The notes: generated by a model not told the origin, from the letters alone. Shown: positions 50,556-61,026, counted from the stretch's first letter. The stretch is 64,000 bases of DNA from Methanomicrobia archaeon (GCA_015661395.1 JACWML010000003.1:1-64000); one strand, 5' to 3'. Made by a program: numbers and translations.

Positions 50556-51503
50556 ATGAGCGTGGAGGAGGTTTTGATTCTTGATGCGGAGGCCGAAGCA
50601 CACGAACGTAGTATAGAGTTGTTTGTGACGGGTTGCAGTGGGTTTATCGGTACCCACTTGGTCGGTCGTCTCTTAAGTAACGGACACATCGTCACTGGCT
50701 ACGATTTAGTCCAGCCGCAGTACGCTCACCCAAATTTTGAGTTTATAGAAGGGGATATCCTCGATTTGGAGAGACTCCAGGCAAGTATCGTCAAACCTGA
50801 CGGCATCTTTCATCTCGCAGCGCAAACTAAGGTGCCTGATTCGACGCGAGATCCGGCTTACGACTTCTGCGTCAACGCGCAAGGCACGTTCAACGTCTTG
50901 TCTTGCGCCTCGGACGCTCGGTTCATTTATGCCTCGACGAGTACAGTCTACGGAACCGCTTCCGTCCCGACCACAGAAGCTCATCCTCTACGTCCTGTAT
51001 CCTTTTACGGCGCTTCCAAAGCTGCTGGCGAGCTTTGTTGTTCTGCATTTAACGGCATTTTGGGACTGCCTACGATCTCTCTTCGTCTTTATAATGTCTA
51101 TGGACCAGGGAATGCCAAAGGCGTCATGTACGACCTCATAAGGAAGCTGCAGAGGGATGGTACCACCCTTGAAATCCTCGGCACAGGACTCCAGAAGAAA
51201 GATTACGTGTATATAGATGACGCGATTGACGCCTTCGTACTTGCATATGATAAAGGTATCCCGGGCGAGGCGTACAACATAGGCAGCGGGAGCGCCACCA
51301 CTGTCAACGAGATTGCCGTACTAATCTGCGAGTTGATGGCCCTGCGTCCCGACGTCTATCGCACTGGCGGCAAGTCTTGGGAAGGCGACATTGAGTCAAC
51401 GCAGGCTGACGTATCGCTTTTTGCCTCGTTTGGCTGGGAGCCTAAAATCGATATAAAAACGGGCTTACAGCACCTTTATAAGTGGATTCAGGATCAACAG
51501 TGA
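50556..51503 (+). CDS. NAD-dependent sugar-nucleotide epimerase/dehydratase
   Basis: LFVTGCSGFIGTHLVGRLL...FHLAAQTKVPDSTRDP...SFYGASKAAGELCCSA...YNIGSGSATTVNE. Confidence 0.92.
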   Translation: MSVEEVLILDAEAEAHERSIELFVTGCSGFIGTHLVGRLLSNGHIVTGYDLVQPQYAHPNFEFIEGDILDLERLQASIVKPDGIFHLAAQTKVPDSTRDPAYDFCVNAQGTFNVLSCASDARFIYASTSTVYGTASVPTTEAHPLRPVSFYGASKAAGELCCSAFNGILGLPTISLRLYNVYGPGNAKGVMYDLIRKLQRDGTTLEILGTGLQKKDYVYIDDAIDAFVLAYDKGIPGEAYNIGSGSATTVNEIAVLICELMALRPDVYRTGGKSWEGDIESTQADVSLFASFGWEPKIDIKTGLQHLYKWIQDQQ

Positions 51504-51623
51504 CGAGCACCACGCACATAGCTTTGGCGCCGCAATCTGTGCTCGCACAGCTCTAGGGTGAAAAGAAATAAAGGGGCGAGTCCAGTCGAGTGCTACACCC
51601 GCCTACATATACAGCTTAGAAGC

Positions 51624-52268
51624 TTACTTCCTGCGCCGCATCACTAAATACGCAACAGCCAACAACCCGGCTACCGCGTACACCGCCTCAAAGCCCGGCA
51701 AGCCAAGGAATCCTCCGCTCGCTGTTGGTGACGCCGTCGTTGTTACTGACGGTGGTACTAATACGCTGTCGATGATGTGAATTACGCCGTTTGTCGCATT
51801 AATATCCGCTTTGGTTACCGTCGCGTTGCCAACCATTATTGTTGTGCCACTGACGGAGTAGGGTAGGGACAAACCGTTGACCGTTGTGAGTGTGCCACTA
51901 CCGGTGAAGTTGTTCGCGAGCAGCTTCGCGGGGATGACGTGATAAAGCAACAAGGTCGTTAGCGCCGTTGAGTTATTTTGCAAATTCGCGAGAGTGGATG
52001 CGTTAACCTTGGCAAAAGCAGCGTTGTCGGGTGCGAAGAGTGTGTAGTTACCCGGGCCGCTCAACACATCGGTAAGATTTGTCTTCTTCAGTAGGCTTAC
52101 AAGCGTTGTTAAGTTAGTGTTGTTCTCTGTAATTTGTGCTATAGTCTGGGTAGGTTTTGCCGCCGCATTCGTGGTCTGCGTTTGCGCAAAAGCAACACTC
52201 GACCCTCCAACGATTGAAAGGATCACTGCGGTTGCCACCATAGCAGAAAAGAGCTTCTTACTGACCAT
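51624..52268 (-). CDS. Fasciclin-domain secreted protein with PGF-CTERM-like C-terminus
   Basis: Signal peptide; LVSLLKKTNLTDVLSGPGNYTLFAPDNAAFAKVNASTLANL; GGFLGLPGFEAVYAVAGLLAVAYLVMRRRK. Confidence 0.92.
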   Translation of the reverse strand: MVSKKLFSAMVATAVILSIVGGSSVAFAQTQTTNAAAKPTQTIAQITENNTNLTTLVSLLKKTNLTDVLSGPGNYTLFAPDNAAFAKVNASTLANLQNNSTALTTLLLYHVIPAKLLANNFTGSGTLTTVNGLSLPYSVSGTTIMVGNATVTKADINATNGVIHIIDSVLVPPSVTTTASPTASGGFLGLPGFEAVYAVAGLLAVAYLVMRRRK

Positions 52269-52343
52269 TTTTCACCTCTAAATTGACTTAGGCTTTCTTT
52301 GACGTATGACTTCACATAGGCAATAAACTTTGCTTTTTCTCCA

Positions 52344-52440
52344 CTAGCTACGCCGCATCACCAAATACGCAACAACCAACAGCCCTGCTACCGCGGACAG
52401 CGCCTCAAAGCTTGGGAGCTGAGGAACCCTCCCGTGGTCG
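52344..52440 (-). pseudogene. Remnant PGF-CTERM-like tail of a further fasciclin-type paralogue
   Basis: VPQLPSFEALSAVAGLLVVAYLVMRRS* in frame with no upstream domain. Confidence 0.6.
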
Positions 52441-52528
52441 GCACTGAGCAGTCTCTCGAATAAGGGAAGAAAAAAATAAAGGCGAGTCCAGCAAAGAGCT
52501 AGACTCACGACGGACTGTGCCTAGAGCG

Positions 52529-52828
52529 TTACTTCCTACGCAGCATCACCAAATACGCAACAGCCAACAGCCCTACTACCGCGGGGAAGATCTCAAAGCC
52601 CGGCAAGCCAAGGAATCCTCCGCTCGCTGTTGCTGACGCCGCCGCCGCTGTCGTCGTTGTAGTCGCGTTCGCCGTCGCCGTTTTAGTCGCGTTCGCCGTC
52701 GCCGTTTTAGTCGCGTTCGCCGTCGCCGTGCTCGTCTGCGTTTGCGCGAAAGCTATACTCGACGCTCCGACAATAGAGAGAATCATTGCGGTTGCCACTA
52801 TAGCAGAAAAAAGCTTCTTACTGACCAT
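52529..52828 (-). CDS. Fasciclin-protein paralogue lacking the fasciclin domain: signal peptide, (T/K)ATANAT repeats and PGF-CTERM-like tail
   Basis: MVSKKLFSAIVATAMILSIVGASSIAFAQTQTSTATANATKTATANATKTATANATTTTTAAAASATASGGFLGLPGFEIFPAVVGLLAVAYLVMLRRK. Confidence 0.8.
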   Translation of the reverse strand: MVSKKLFSAIVATAMILSIVGASSIAFAQTQTSTATANATKTATANATKTATANATTTTTAAAASATASGGFLGLPGFEIFPAVVGLLAVAYLVMLRRK

Positions 52829-53082
52829 TTTTCACCTCCAATATAAACCTAGCTTACGTAGACTCATGATTTCACATGCGCAATAAACTTTGCTTCTCGC
52901 GTTTCTAGGCGCAACTTAGGTATGCTACAGCAAACAGCCGTGCTATCGCGCACAACCTTCACAATCAGTTAGTTAGCCGACCCGGGCTGATGTATGTTTC
53001 GTAGTTTTGGAATCAGAAAAAAAAGAAATAAAGGGGCGAGTCCAGCCGAGTGCTAGGCTCACCACAGATAGAGTTCAGGTTG

Positions 53083-53715
53083 TTACTTCTTGCGCCGCAT
53101 CACCAAATACGCAACAGCCAACAGCCCTACTACCGCGGGGAAGATCTCAAAGCCCGGCAAGCCAAGGAACCCTCCGCTCGCTGTGGCTGACGCCGTCGTA
53201 GTCGTTGTGGACGGTGGTACCAATACGCTGTCGATGACGTCGATCACGCCGTTCGTTGCGTTAATGTTCTTAGTTACTATTGTTGCGTTGTAGCCGTTGC
53301 TGAACTGCACCTTTGTGCCGTTTACGGTATATGTGAGCGTGTTGCCTGCGAGCGTTGTGACTGTGCCGTTCTTCGTAAAGTTGGCTGTGCCGTTTATTAC
53401 GTGGTTTCTTAGAATCTGTGTAAGCAACGGCGTGTCATTCTTCAAGTCGGCGATCGTCGTCGTCGTGTTGTTGAGCTTTGCGAAAGCAGCGTTGTCCGGT
53501 GCAAGAACAGTGTACTTTGCAGTCGTATTGTTCAGCATCTCTGTCAAGTTCGCCTGCTTAAGGAAACTCACTAACGTTGACAAATCTGAGGTACTAGCTG
53601 CCGTTTGCGTAATCGTATTGGTTGGCGTTTGCGCGAAAGCTATACTCGACGCTCCGACAATAGAGAGAATCATTGCGGTTGCCACTATAGCAGAAAAAAG
53701 CTTCTTACTGACCAT
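53083..53715 (-). CDS. Fasciclin-domain secreted protein with PGF-CTERM-like C-terminus
   Basis: LVSFLKQANLTEMLNNTTAKYTVLAPDNAAFAKLNN; SGGFLGLPGFEIFPAVVGLLAVAYLVMRRKK. Confidence 0.92.
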   Translation of the reverse strand: MVSKKLFSAIVATAMILSIVGASSIAFAQTPTNTITQTAASTSDLSTLVSFLKQANLTEMLNNTTAKYTVLAPDNAAFAKLNNTTTTIADLKNDTPLLTQILRNHVINGTANFTKNGTVTTLAGNTLTYTVNGTKVQFSNGYNATIVTKNINATNGVIDVIDSVLVPPSTTTTTASATASGGFLGLPGFEIFPAVVGLLAVAYLVMRRKK

Positions 53716-54123
53716 TTTTCACCTCCAAAATAGTTCGAATTCTTCTACGAGATTTGCTATGCAATAAATTTTGCTTTTTCACCTTGTCCGTCTCCCTTGT
53801 CTCAAGACGATCCAATTTGAGCCTCCAGTGACCTCGTGAGAATTCGGCCGGGGTTAGTAACTCAAAAATCGCTCGAGCGAGACGTCACTTTTTAAACAAG
53901 CTGAAGCAATAAAATCTTTTTGGTCTGACTTGTGGTGCGGCAAAAAAGATTATTGCACGCGCGAATCGCGCTAATATTGCATCTTAGCTATTTTCCATTT
54001 CCGCCCCAAAGACGCTGTGCTGGCATAAGTTCAGTCAGAAATGCCGCGTAATACGTGACTGACAGCACAAATAGCATATTGTTTTATATCTGCACTGAGC
54101 TAAAGAAGTGCGGAGAAGTTGAC

Positions 54124-54534
54124 ATGTCTTGGAAGGAAATAAGCCCGCTGAGCAATATCCGTAGCAAGATGGATGGGCTCTTGGAGGATGACCACGACGA
54201 GTATGTAGGACCAATGACCTCAACGCCGCCCGTCGACCTCATCGACCTCCCTGGGGAAATCGTTGTTTTGGTTGATCTTCCAGGAGTTAGCAAGGACGAC
54301 GTCAGGCTTGAAGGCAGCAGCGACATGGTAGAAATCACGGCGGAACGAACTTCAAAATATGAAGATGACGAACATCTCATAAAGGAACGCACGCCTCGCG
54401 AATATTACCGCTCCATCAAGCTCCCGACGACCATCGATGATGCTGCCGCTCGCGCAAGCTTCTTCAATGGCGTGCTCGAAGTTCACCTGCCAAAGATTGG
54501 AATCGCTGACAAGAAGCTTATTTCTATCGAGTAA
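54124..54534 (+). CDS. Hsp20/alpha-crystallin small heat-shock protein (start at internal ATG 54124)
   Basis: VDLIDLPGEIVVLVDLPGVSKDDVRLEGSSDMVEITAERT...REYYRSIKLPTTIDDAAARASFFNGVLEVHLPK. Confidence 0.93.
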   Translation: MSWKEISPLSNIRSKMDGLLEDDHDEYVGPMTSTPPVDLIDLPGEIVVLVDLPGVSKDDVRLEGSSDMVEITAERTSKYEDDEHLIKERTPREYYRSIKLPTTIDDAAARASFFNGVLEVHLPKIGIADKKLISIE

Positions 54535-54692
54535 GCCAGCTTATGGCTGAAGCGGATTGACGGCATCAGACAGGTTCTCTCTTCATCTTGTGCTCAGTGG
54601 GGGTAACTCTCATCATGCGCCGTCGCACCGAGATATGAGCTATTTAGACGATAAATATTCCTTCTGGGACTGGCGATGAGTGCAGGCCGCTT

Positions 54693-55457
54693 GTGATTCG
54701 CGTGAGAATTGAGGCATTTACGGTCGATAATGTTCCTCGTGTCAAAGATGGGGACGACATAACAGATTTTTTGCAGAACGCTGACCTTTGCGACGGGGAT
54801 GTCGTTGTCATTGCCTCCACGATAATCTCAAAGGCTGAGGGGCTGATGCAGCGTTTGGAAACTTTCTCCCCCAGTGAGCGGGCTCATCAAATCGCTGGAA
54901 GACTTCACGAGGATCCCCGCTTCATCGAAGCCGTGCTCGGCGAATCCACTGAGACGCTGATCGAGAACCCGTTCTTTCTCGTTGTGAGCAAGTTTGGCCA
55001 GGTGTGTGTCAATGCTGGGTTGGATCGCTCAAACGTGGCCGAAGGTTTTGTTTTGCTCCTTCCACACGACCCCTCTGAAAATGCACGTCAGCTACGCGAT
55101 CGAATAAAAGAACGGTTTGGCAAAAACGTGGCTGTGATCATCACGGATACCTGCGGTAGGTCTTTTCGCGAAGGACAAACCGGCGTCGGCATAGGGTTTG
55201 CCGGAATTGCTGCGATGAAGGACTGGCGCGGCGTGAAAGACCTTGAGGGGAAAGTGCTAGAAATAACCAACGAAGGTGTTGGTGACGAAATAGCTGGTCT
55301 GGCCAACCTCATGATGGGGGAGGCAGCAGGGGGTACTCCGATCGTTATCGTGCGGGGTATCAGCTATGAGGATCGCGACTGTCCAGTATTTCGCTCTGAA
55401 GAAACGGATATAATAAGGCAAGCAATTCGGGATGCAAATAGGCAGAGCAAAGCGTAG
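54693..55457 (+). CDS. cofE: Coenzyme F420-0:L-glutamate ligase
   Basis: DITDFLQNADLCDGDVVVIASTIISKAEG...VIITDTCGRSFREGQTGVGIGFAGIAAMKDWRG. Confidence 0.95.
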   Translation: MIRVRIEAFTVDNVPRVKDGDDITDFLQNADLCDGDVVVIASTIISKAEGLMQRLETFSPSERAHQIAGRLHEDPRFIEAVLGESTETLIENPFFLVVSKFGQVCVNAGLDRSNVAEGFVLLLPHDPSENARQLRDRIKERFGKNVAVIITDTCGRSFREGQTGVGIGFAGIAAMKDWRGVKDLEGKVLEITNEGVGDEIAGLANLMMGEAAGGTPIVIVRGISYEDRDCPVFRSEETDIIRQAIRDANRQSKA

Positions 55458-55573
55458 CCAGTGCAACCAGCAGCACCGTCTCTCTGGGCTCGTCCAAAAT
55501 AAGCCCAGGTGTAACCGCCGCTTGCACAAATTCAGCACTCAAAGTCCCGCAACTTACGGTCGGAGGATGCAAA

Positions 55574-56077
55574 TTGGAATCCACTCAGCGGCCACAACGA
55601 GATAATCTAGTAGTACGAGAATCAACCTTAGACGATTTGCAATGCATTTTGGAGCTGTACGCCCAACTCTTCTCAAACACGGATCAGGCTTCAGAGAACA
55701 GAAAAGAGCGGCTCTCCTCACATTATGAGGCATTTTCGGAGATCAAACGAAGCCCGGGCAGCTATGTGTTTGTGGCAGAATCAGCTCGGGCTATTGTCGG
55801 AACTATAGCGATCTCAATCATCCCTAACCTGTCACATTGTGGCAGGCCTTGGGCAGTTATTGAGAACGTCGTGGTGGACGAACGAGCTCGAAAGTCGAGC
55901 ATTGGTGCGGCATTGATGCAACACGCTATAGGCCTTGCGCGAGCTCGAGGATGTTTTCGCGTGATTCTCTCAAGCAGCGTGCACAGAGAGGGTAGCCATA
56001 AGTTTTACCAGAGACTCGGGTTAGAAGCTTTTGGCTACAGTTTCAACGTGCACTTTCCGCCAGCTGGAAAGGCGTAA
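55574..56077 (+). CDS. GNAT-family N-acetyltransferase
   Basis: WAVIENVVVDERARKSSIGAALMQHAIGLARARGCFRVILSSSVHREGSHKFYQRLGLEAFGYSF. Confidence 0.93.
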   Translation: MESTQRPQRDNLVVRESTLDDLQCILELYAQLFSNTDQASENRKERLSSHYEAFSEIKRSPGSYVFVAESARAIVGTIAISIIPNLSHCGRPWAVIENVVVDERARKSSIGAALMQHAIGLARARGCFRVILSSSVHREGSHKFYQRLGLEAFGYSFNVHFPPAGKA

Positions 56078-56174
56078 GCATAGCCCTATATGGGTGTGCT
56101 ACAGTCCCACTCCATTCAAGAGACGGTGATTTTGGTCTGCGCTCCAAAATACGTATTCTCGCGCAAAAACAGAG

Positions 56175-56246
56175 CGTCCCGGCCGGGATTTGAACCCGAG
56201 TCTTGAGCTCCGCAGGCTCATAGGATATCCACTACCCCACCAGGAC
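56175..56246 (-). tRNA. tRNA-Arg (anticodon GCG)
   Basis: Reverse complement GTCCTGG TG GGGTAGTGGATATCCTATGAGCCTGCGGAGCTCAAGACTCGGGTTCAAATCCCGGCCGGGACG; acceptor, anticodon (TGAGC-CTGCGGA-GCTCA) and T stems all pair; CCA not encoded. Confidence 0.93.
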
Positions 56247-56284
56247 TCGCGTATCTCTATGTGCTTAAGGGTATAAATCGGTAT

Positions 56285-57424
56285 TCAATCTGAGCGGTGG
56301 GGCCCTTCAACGTATCTCGCTATGTCACTACCGACTTCTGATGTGGTCGAGGTGCCACCTAGGTCAAACGTTCGCACTTTGTGTTCGCGCAGGTTGCGTT
56401 GAATAGCGTTCATAACGCCGTTTGCAGCTTGTATTTCACCAAGACTCTCAAGGAGCATTGCCCCTGCCCAAATCGTAGCAATCGGGTTGACTTTGTTGAG
56501 ACCCCTATATTTTGGCGCCGATCCGTGAATTGGTTCAAACATTGACGTTCCTTCAGGGTTTATGTTGCCGCCCGGAGCAAGCCCTAGTCCCCCTTGCACC
56601 ATAGCCCCTAGGTCCGTTATGATATCGCCAAACAAGTTCGGAGCTACAACGACGTCAAACCATTCAGGATTCTTCACCAGCCACATCGTCATTGCGTCCA
56701 CAAGGTTGAAATCGGTCTTAACTTCTGGATAACGCAAGGCCGTTTCGGTGAATATTTCACGCCAGAAGCCATAAATGTCCGTCATCGCATTCATCTTGTC
56801 GACGCTCGACAGGTGCTTCCCTCTTCGAGTGGCCAGCTCAAAAGCGTACCGCATAACGCGCTTGGTGCCCTCAGCTGATATTAGCCCCAGCTGATAGGCT
56901 ATTTCGTCGCTATTAGAGTCGATGTCAAGGCCGAACTTTACGCTGTATAGGTTGCGGGTTACATCTGCATCGTGGTGGGTGCTGCCTTTCTTGGCACGGC
57001 CTCCCACTCCCACGTAGAGATCTTCAGAGTTCTCGCGCACTACCACATAATCAATATCGTCAGGGCCTTTGTCTCGAATTGGTGTCTCTACGCCTTCTAG
57101 CAGCCTAATAGGGCGGAGATTTATGTATTGATCGAAGTAGAACCTCAGTGCGAAGAGTATTCCGCGCTCGAGGACTCCAGGGGGGACGCGCGCGTCGCCG
57201 ACCGAGCCGAGGTAGATAGCGCGATAGTCGCTCAGCTCTTTGAGTGCATCTTCTGACAAAAGCTCTCCTGTTGCGAGATAATGCTCTGCTCCGTACGGGT
57301 ACTCTTTCCACTCGATATCGAACCCGTAGGTACGGCCGGCTGCTTCGAGAGTCTTTTTCCCTTCGGCGATGACCTCTGGTCCGACGCCGTCTCCAGCGAT
57401 TACCGGGATTTTGTACGTCTTCAT
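56285..57424 (-). CDS. Isocitrate/isopropylmalate/homoisocitrate dehydrogenase family (ORF extends to 57511; start probably [13 protein letters not shown] near 57424)
   Basis: [25 protein letters not shown]...[20 protein letters not shown]...[42 protein letters not shown]. Confidence 0.93.
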   Translation of the reverse strand: MKTYKIPVIAGDGVGPEVIAEGKKTLEAAGRTYGFDIEWKEYPYGAEHYLATGELLSEDALKELSDYRAIYLGSVGDARVPPGVLERGILFALRFYFDQYINLRPIRLLEGVETPIRDKGPDDIDYVVVRENSEDLYVGVGGRAKKGSTHHDADVTRNLYSVKFGLDIDSNSDEIAYQLGLISAEGTKRVMRYAFELATRRGKHLSSVDKMNAMTDIYGFWREIFTETALRYPEVKTDFNLVDAMTMWLVKNPEWFDVVVAPNLFGDIITDLGAMVQGGLGLAPGGNINPEGTSMFEPIHGSAPKYRGLNKVNPIATIWAGAMLLESLGEIQAANGVMNAIQRNLREHKVRTFDLGGTSTTSEVGSDIARYVEGPHRSD

Positions 57425-57464
57425 TTTGGCTTCACCATAAGTGTTCAAGAAGCAGTGGAACCGG

Positions 57465-58007
57465 TCACCACGACAAATCCGTCTCAGTTTCGCGGCGCTC
57501 ACGCTTTTCAAGCTGCGTGCCGCTTTTTACGTATTCGACGAGTCCGCCGGCTTCTATGATATTCTTTATAAACGGCGGAAAAGGCGTTATCGCATATTCC
57601 TTTTTATTAGTCTCATCGTAGATGCTGCCCTTTTCCAAATCGACGTGCAGAATATCTCCGTCCTCGATTTCGGTTGTGTCGCATTCGACGACAGGCAGCC
57701 CGATGTTTATGGCATTTCGAAAAAAGATCCGTGCGAACGAACGTGCAATCACGATGCTGACCTTATCTCGTAAAGCCAAAGGCGCGTGCTCTCTTGAGGA
57801 ACCGCAGCCGAAGTTCTCCCCAGCGACGACGATGTCGCCTTTGATGACTTGGTGAGCAAAGTTGGGGCGGACGTTTTCGAACGCGTGCTTTGCGAGATCT
57901 TGTGACGAGTTGAGCACGAGATACTTGCCCGGAATGATGGCATCTGTGTCAATGTTATCGCCAAACTTCCAAGCTGTACCCGTAATGCCCCCTTTGGGTC
58001 CTACCAT
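57465..58007 (-). CDS. leuD: 3-isopropylmalate/homoaconitate dehydratase small subunit
   Basis: [21 protein letters not shown]...[19 protein letters not shown]. Confidence 0.92.
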   Translation of the reverse strand: MVGPKGGITGTAWKFGDNIDTDAIIPGKYLVLNSSQDLAKHAFENVRPNFAHQVIKGDIVVAGENFGCGSSREHAPLALRDKVSIVIARSFARIFFRNAINIGLPVVECDTTEIEDGDILHVDLEKGSIYDETNKKEYAITPFPPFIKNIIEAGGLVEYVKSGTQLEKRERRETETDLSW

Positions 58008-58016
58008 GTTCCGCTC

Positions 58017-59396
58017 CTAATGCGACCTCGGATCGGTTATTTCGCCGCCGATCGCGGACGCTGCAGCTGTCGCCGGTGAACAGAGGTACACTGAAGCCCC
58101 CGGGCTTCCCTGTCTTCCCACGAAGTTTCTGTTTGAAGTGCTTAGACCCACCTCGCCGGGACCCAGTAACCCAAATGACCCACCCATACACGGTCCGCAA
58201 CACGGGGCCTCTACGAGCGCGCCGCTGTCGGTAAAGATATCCATAAGGCCCGTTTTAAGCGCTTTCTGGTACTCGGTTCTTGAAGCCGGAATGATGATCA
58301 TCCGGACTCCGCGTGCCACTGTCTCGCCTTCCAGCAACTCCGCAGCTGCTTTTAGATCTTCATAGCGACCGTTTGTGCACGAGCCAATAAAGACCTGGTC
58401 TACATGCTGCCCTTCGACGTCCGTGACAGGAACTACGTTGTCGACTTGGTGGGGCTTTGCGACCATCGGCACCATCTCAGTCGCAGCATAGCGTCGCACA
58501 ACTTTTGTCGCATCATCGTCTGAGCGCAAGGCAAAGTCTCCGCCGATTGCTCGTTCTTCTAAGAACGTGGCTGTCGTTTCGTCGGGGGCGATTATCCCCG
58601 TTTTTCCCCCCATCTCGATTGCCATGTTGCACACAGTCATCCTATTCGCGATGTCCATGTGCTTGACAGTGTCACCACGGAACTCACACGCTTGGTAGGT
58701 GGCGCCGTTTATGCCGATGTCGCCAACGATAGTGAGTATCAGATCTTTGGCATACACACGCCGTCCAAGTCTTCCATTAATATCGAATGTGAGGGTCTCT
58801 GGCACTTTGAACCAGAGCTTTCCCGAAGCAAGGGCCACCCCCATGTCGGTTGAGCCAACACCTGTCGCAAACGCTCCTAAGGCCCCGTACGTGCAGGTAT
58901 GTGAGTCAGCGCCGATGACGAGTTCCCCCGGAAGCACGTGCCCCTTTTCGACCATGACCTGGTGGCACACCCCCTCTTGCACATCATAGTTGAGGATCCC
59001 CTGTCTTTTTGCAAACTTCCGAAGCTCCAAGTGGTTGACTGCAGCGTCGATCGAGTCAGCAGGTACCTGGTGGTCAAAAAGCATGATTACTTTGGTGGGG
59101 TCCCATACCCGGTCGGTTATTTCGTAGAGGGTTTTTACTGCAAGAGGTCCCGTAATATCGTGAATCATAGCGACATCTATTGCAGCTTCGACAAAGTCAC
59201 CCGCTTTCACGGCTCTTCCCACAGATTTTGAGAATATCTTCTCGGAAATGGTCTGCCCCATGCTCGATTTGCCCCTCATGCAAAAAACAACGCGTAGGCC
59301 GCTCTCATAACACGCGAAGAAAGTATAAAAATATTTCATCGCGGAAAAAGGCTGCGCGCACGGTAACCGTGCGGCTATGATGTCCCGTTTTCTCAA
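58017..59396 (-). CDS. leuC: 3-isopropylmalate/homoaconitate dehydratase large subunit (start probably downstream, near [16 protein letters not shown])
   Basis: [54 protein letters not shown]...[14 protein letters not shown]...[31 protein letters not shown]. Confidence 0.95.
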   Translation of the reverse strand: MRKRDIIAARLPCAQPFSAMKYFYTFFACYESGLRVVFCMRGKSSMGQTISEKIFSKSVGRAVKAGDFVEAAIDVAMIHDITGPLAVKTLYEITDRVWDPTKVIMLFDHQVPADSIDAAVNHLELRKFAKRQGILNYDVQEGVCHQVMVEKGHVLPGELVIGADSHTCTYGALGAFATGVGSTDMGVALASGKLWFKVPETLTFDINGRLGRRVYAKDLILTIVGDIGINGATYQACEFRGDTVKHMDIANRMTVCNMAIEMGGKTGIIAPDETTATFLEERAIGGDFALRSDDDATKVVRRYAATEMVPMVAKPHQVDNVVPVTDVEGQHVDQVFIGSCTNGRYEDLKAAAELLEGETVARGVRMIIIPASRTEYQKALKTGLMDIFTDSGALVEAPCCGPCMGGSFGLLGPGEVGLSTSNRNFVGRQGSPGASVYLCSPATAAASAIGGEITDPRSH

Positions 59397-59490
59397 GGGG
59401 CTTCTTTCCCCTCACTGTCTTGCTGGGGCGTCCTATGTGTCTGTATCTCGTTTGACAAAGTTATTAAGATAGGGGCGTGTACTACGGTAA

Positions 59491-60915
59491 GTGCAAGGAA
59501 ATATGGACGCCCTCTCCGACGACCTGGCGAGCATCTACGAGCGCCTGACCACTACAATCTCAAAAGAGGAGTTCGCGGCTAGAGTGCGGCAGAAGGTGGA
59601 GGACATGTCGGGCTTGTGTGACGAGAAGACGGCGGCCCTGCTCGTCGCCCACGAGCTCGGTATCGACACGGTCGTGCAAATCGCACAAATTGATGCACAA
59701 ACGAGAACTGTCGCATTTGTTGGCAAGCTCACGCGTGTCTCTCCGACACGAGAGTTCTCCCGCGACGGCGATGTAGGATACGTTGCCAATCTCGTCGTGT
59801 CGGATGCAACGGGTTCAATTCGCGTAGTTTTGTGGAATGACCTCGCACAACACGTCGAAGAGCTTCAAGTTGGGCAGACTCTGAAGATTGCGGGAGTCGC
59901 GAGGGACGGGCCATATGGCATAGAAGTAAATGCACGAGAAATTGAGGTCGATGAATCGGTCGCTAAAACCGAAATGGAGCCTCCTAAGGGGACTGAGAGT
60001 ATCGCCGACCTCATCGCAGGGCTAAACGGGGTTGACGTGAGAGGGGTTATGCTCGAGGTTGACGCGGTGCGTACTTTTTCTAAGCGCGATGGTTCCGTTG
60101 GAAAGGTCACTAACGTGACGATAGGCGACGAAACGGGAAGGGTGCGCGTGACGCTTTGGGACGACATTGCTGAGAATGTGGCTGATTTTGTTTCGGGAGA
60201 CGTGCTCGACATCAAGAACGGGTATACCCGCGAGAGGTACGGACGGCTCGAAGTGCATGTAGGCAATCGGGGATCGCTCCAAAAAGGGACAGGGCATATT
60301 GAGTTCGTTGAGAAGATCATCTCTATTCGGGACGTCCAGGTGGAAATTCCATGTACCGTCGCAGGAATCATCGAAGAGGTTGGCGCGCTCCGCGAATTCA
60401 CTAGAAATAACGGCAGCGCAGGAAAAGTCAGAAACGTACTGGTGAGCGACGATACGGGTAAAATACGAGTCGCACTTTGGGGCGACAAAGCGCTAGCGCT
60501 CTCTGAAGAGGATACACAAAGCCAGATCACACTGCGCGATTGCATGCCGAAAAATGGGCTCAACAATCAGCTCGAACTGAGTGTAGACTGGAGAAGCGGC
60601 CTTTGCTTAGCAGATAAGAGCGGACGCGCCCAAAAAGAGCACGCGGCCCTGAAAGAAAGTGCTGATGCTGGCATTACCGGGACAGTAGTATCATCGGCTC
60701 TGGCCGTGTGTGTCGACAACGGGGTCGACTACGTGACTTTTGACAAAGCATTCGACAATCTGGAGCTCGCCGTCGGGGATGAGGTTATAGTTGTCGGTAT
60801 CAAAACGAACGACAAGTTTGAGGCGAAAAGCATATCAAAACCGCCCCAGGACGTGGCTTTGCGAAAGCTCGAGACAATCAAGCGAAGGCTCAAAGCGCTT
60901 CAATCATTCATTTGA
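59491..60915 (+). CDS. Replication protein A-like ssDNA-binding protein (three OB folds visible)
   Basis: Repeats of GKVTNVTIGDETGRVRVTLWDD / YVANLVVSDATGSIRVVLWND / GKVRNVLVSDDTGKIRVALWGDKA. Confidence 0.93.
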   Translation: MQGNMDALSDDLASIYERLTTTISKEEFAARVRQKVEDMSGLCDEKTAALLVAHELGIDTVVQIAQIDAQTRTVAFVGKLTRVSPTREFSRDGDVGYVANLVVSDATGSIRVVLWNDLAQHVEELQVGQTLKIAGVARDGPYGIEVNAREIEVDESVAKTEMEPPKGTESIADLIAGLNGVDVRGVMLEVDAVRTFSKRDGSVGKVTNVTIGDETGRVRVTLWDDIAENVADFVSGDVLDIKNGYTRERYGRLEVHVGNRGSLQKGTGHIEFVEKIISIRDVQVEIPCTVAGIIEEVGALREFTRNNGSAGKVRNVLVSDDTGKIRVALWGDKALALSEEDTQSQITLRDCMPKNGLNNQLELSVDWRSGLCLADKSGRAQKEHAALKESADAGITGTVVSSALAVCVDNGVDYVTFDKAFDNLELAVGDEVIVVGIKTNDKFEAKSISKPPQDVALRKLETIKRRLKALQSFI

Positions 60916-61026
60916 TGGGCGGAAATGCGACAACACTTTCGCTCTGCACTCAAAAGTCTTTAGAAGGGAACAAGTGATTAGCGTACAGACTCTTCAAGGG
61001 TTGCGAAAAAAGGGGGGGTTGAGTAG

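Noticed and set aside
59865-60566. 233-aa minus-strand ORF
   Set aside because: Shadow of the RPA-like OB-fold gene
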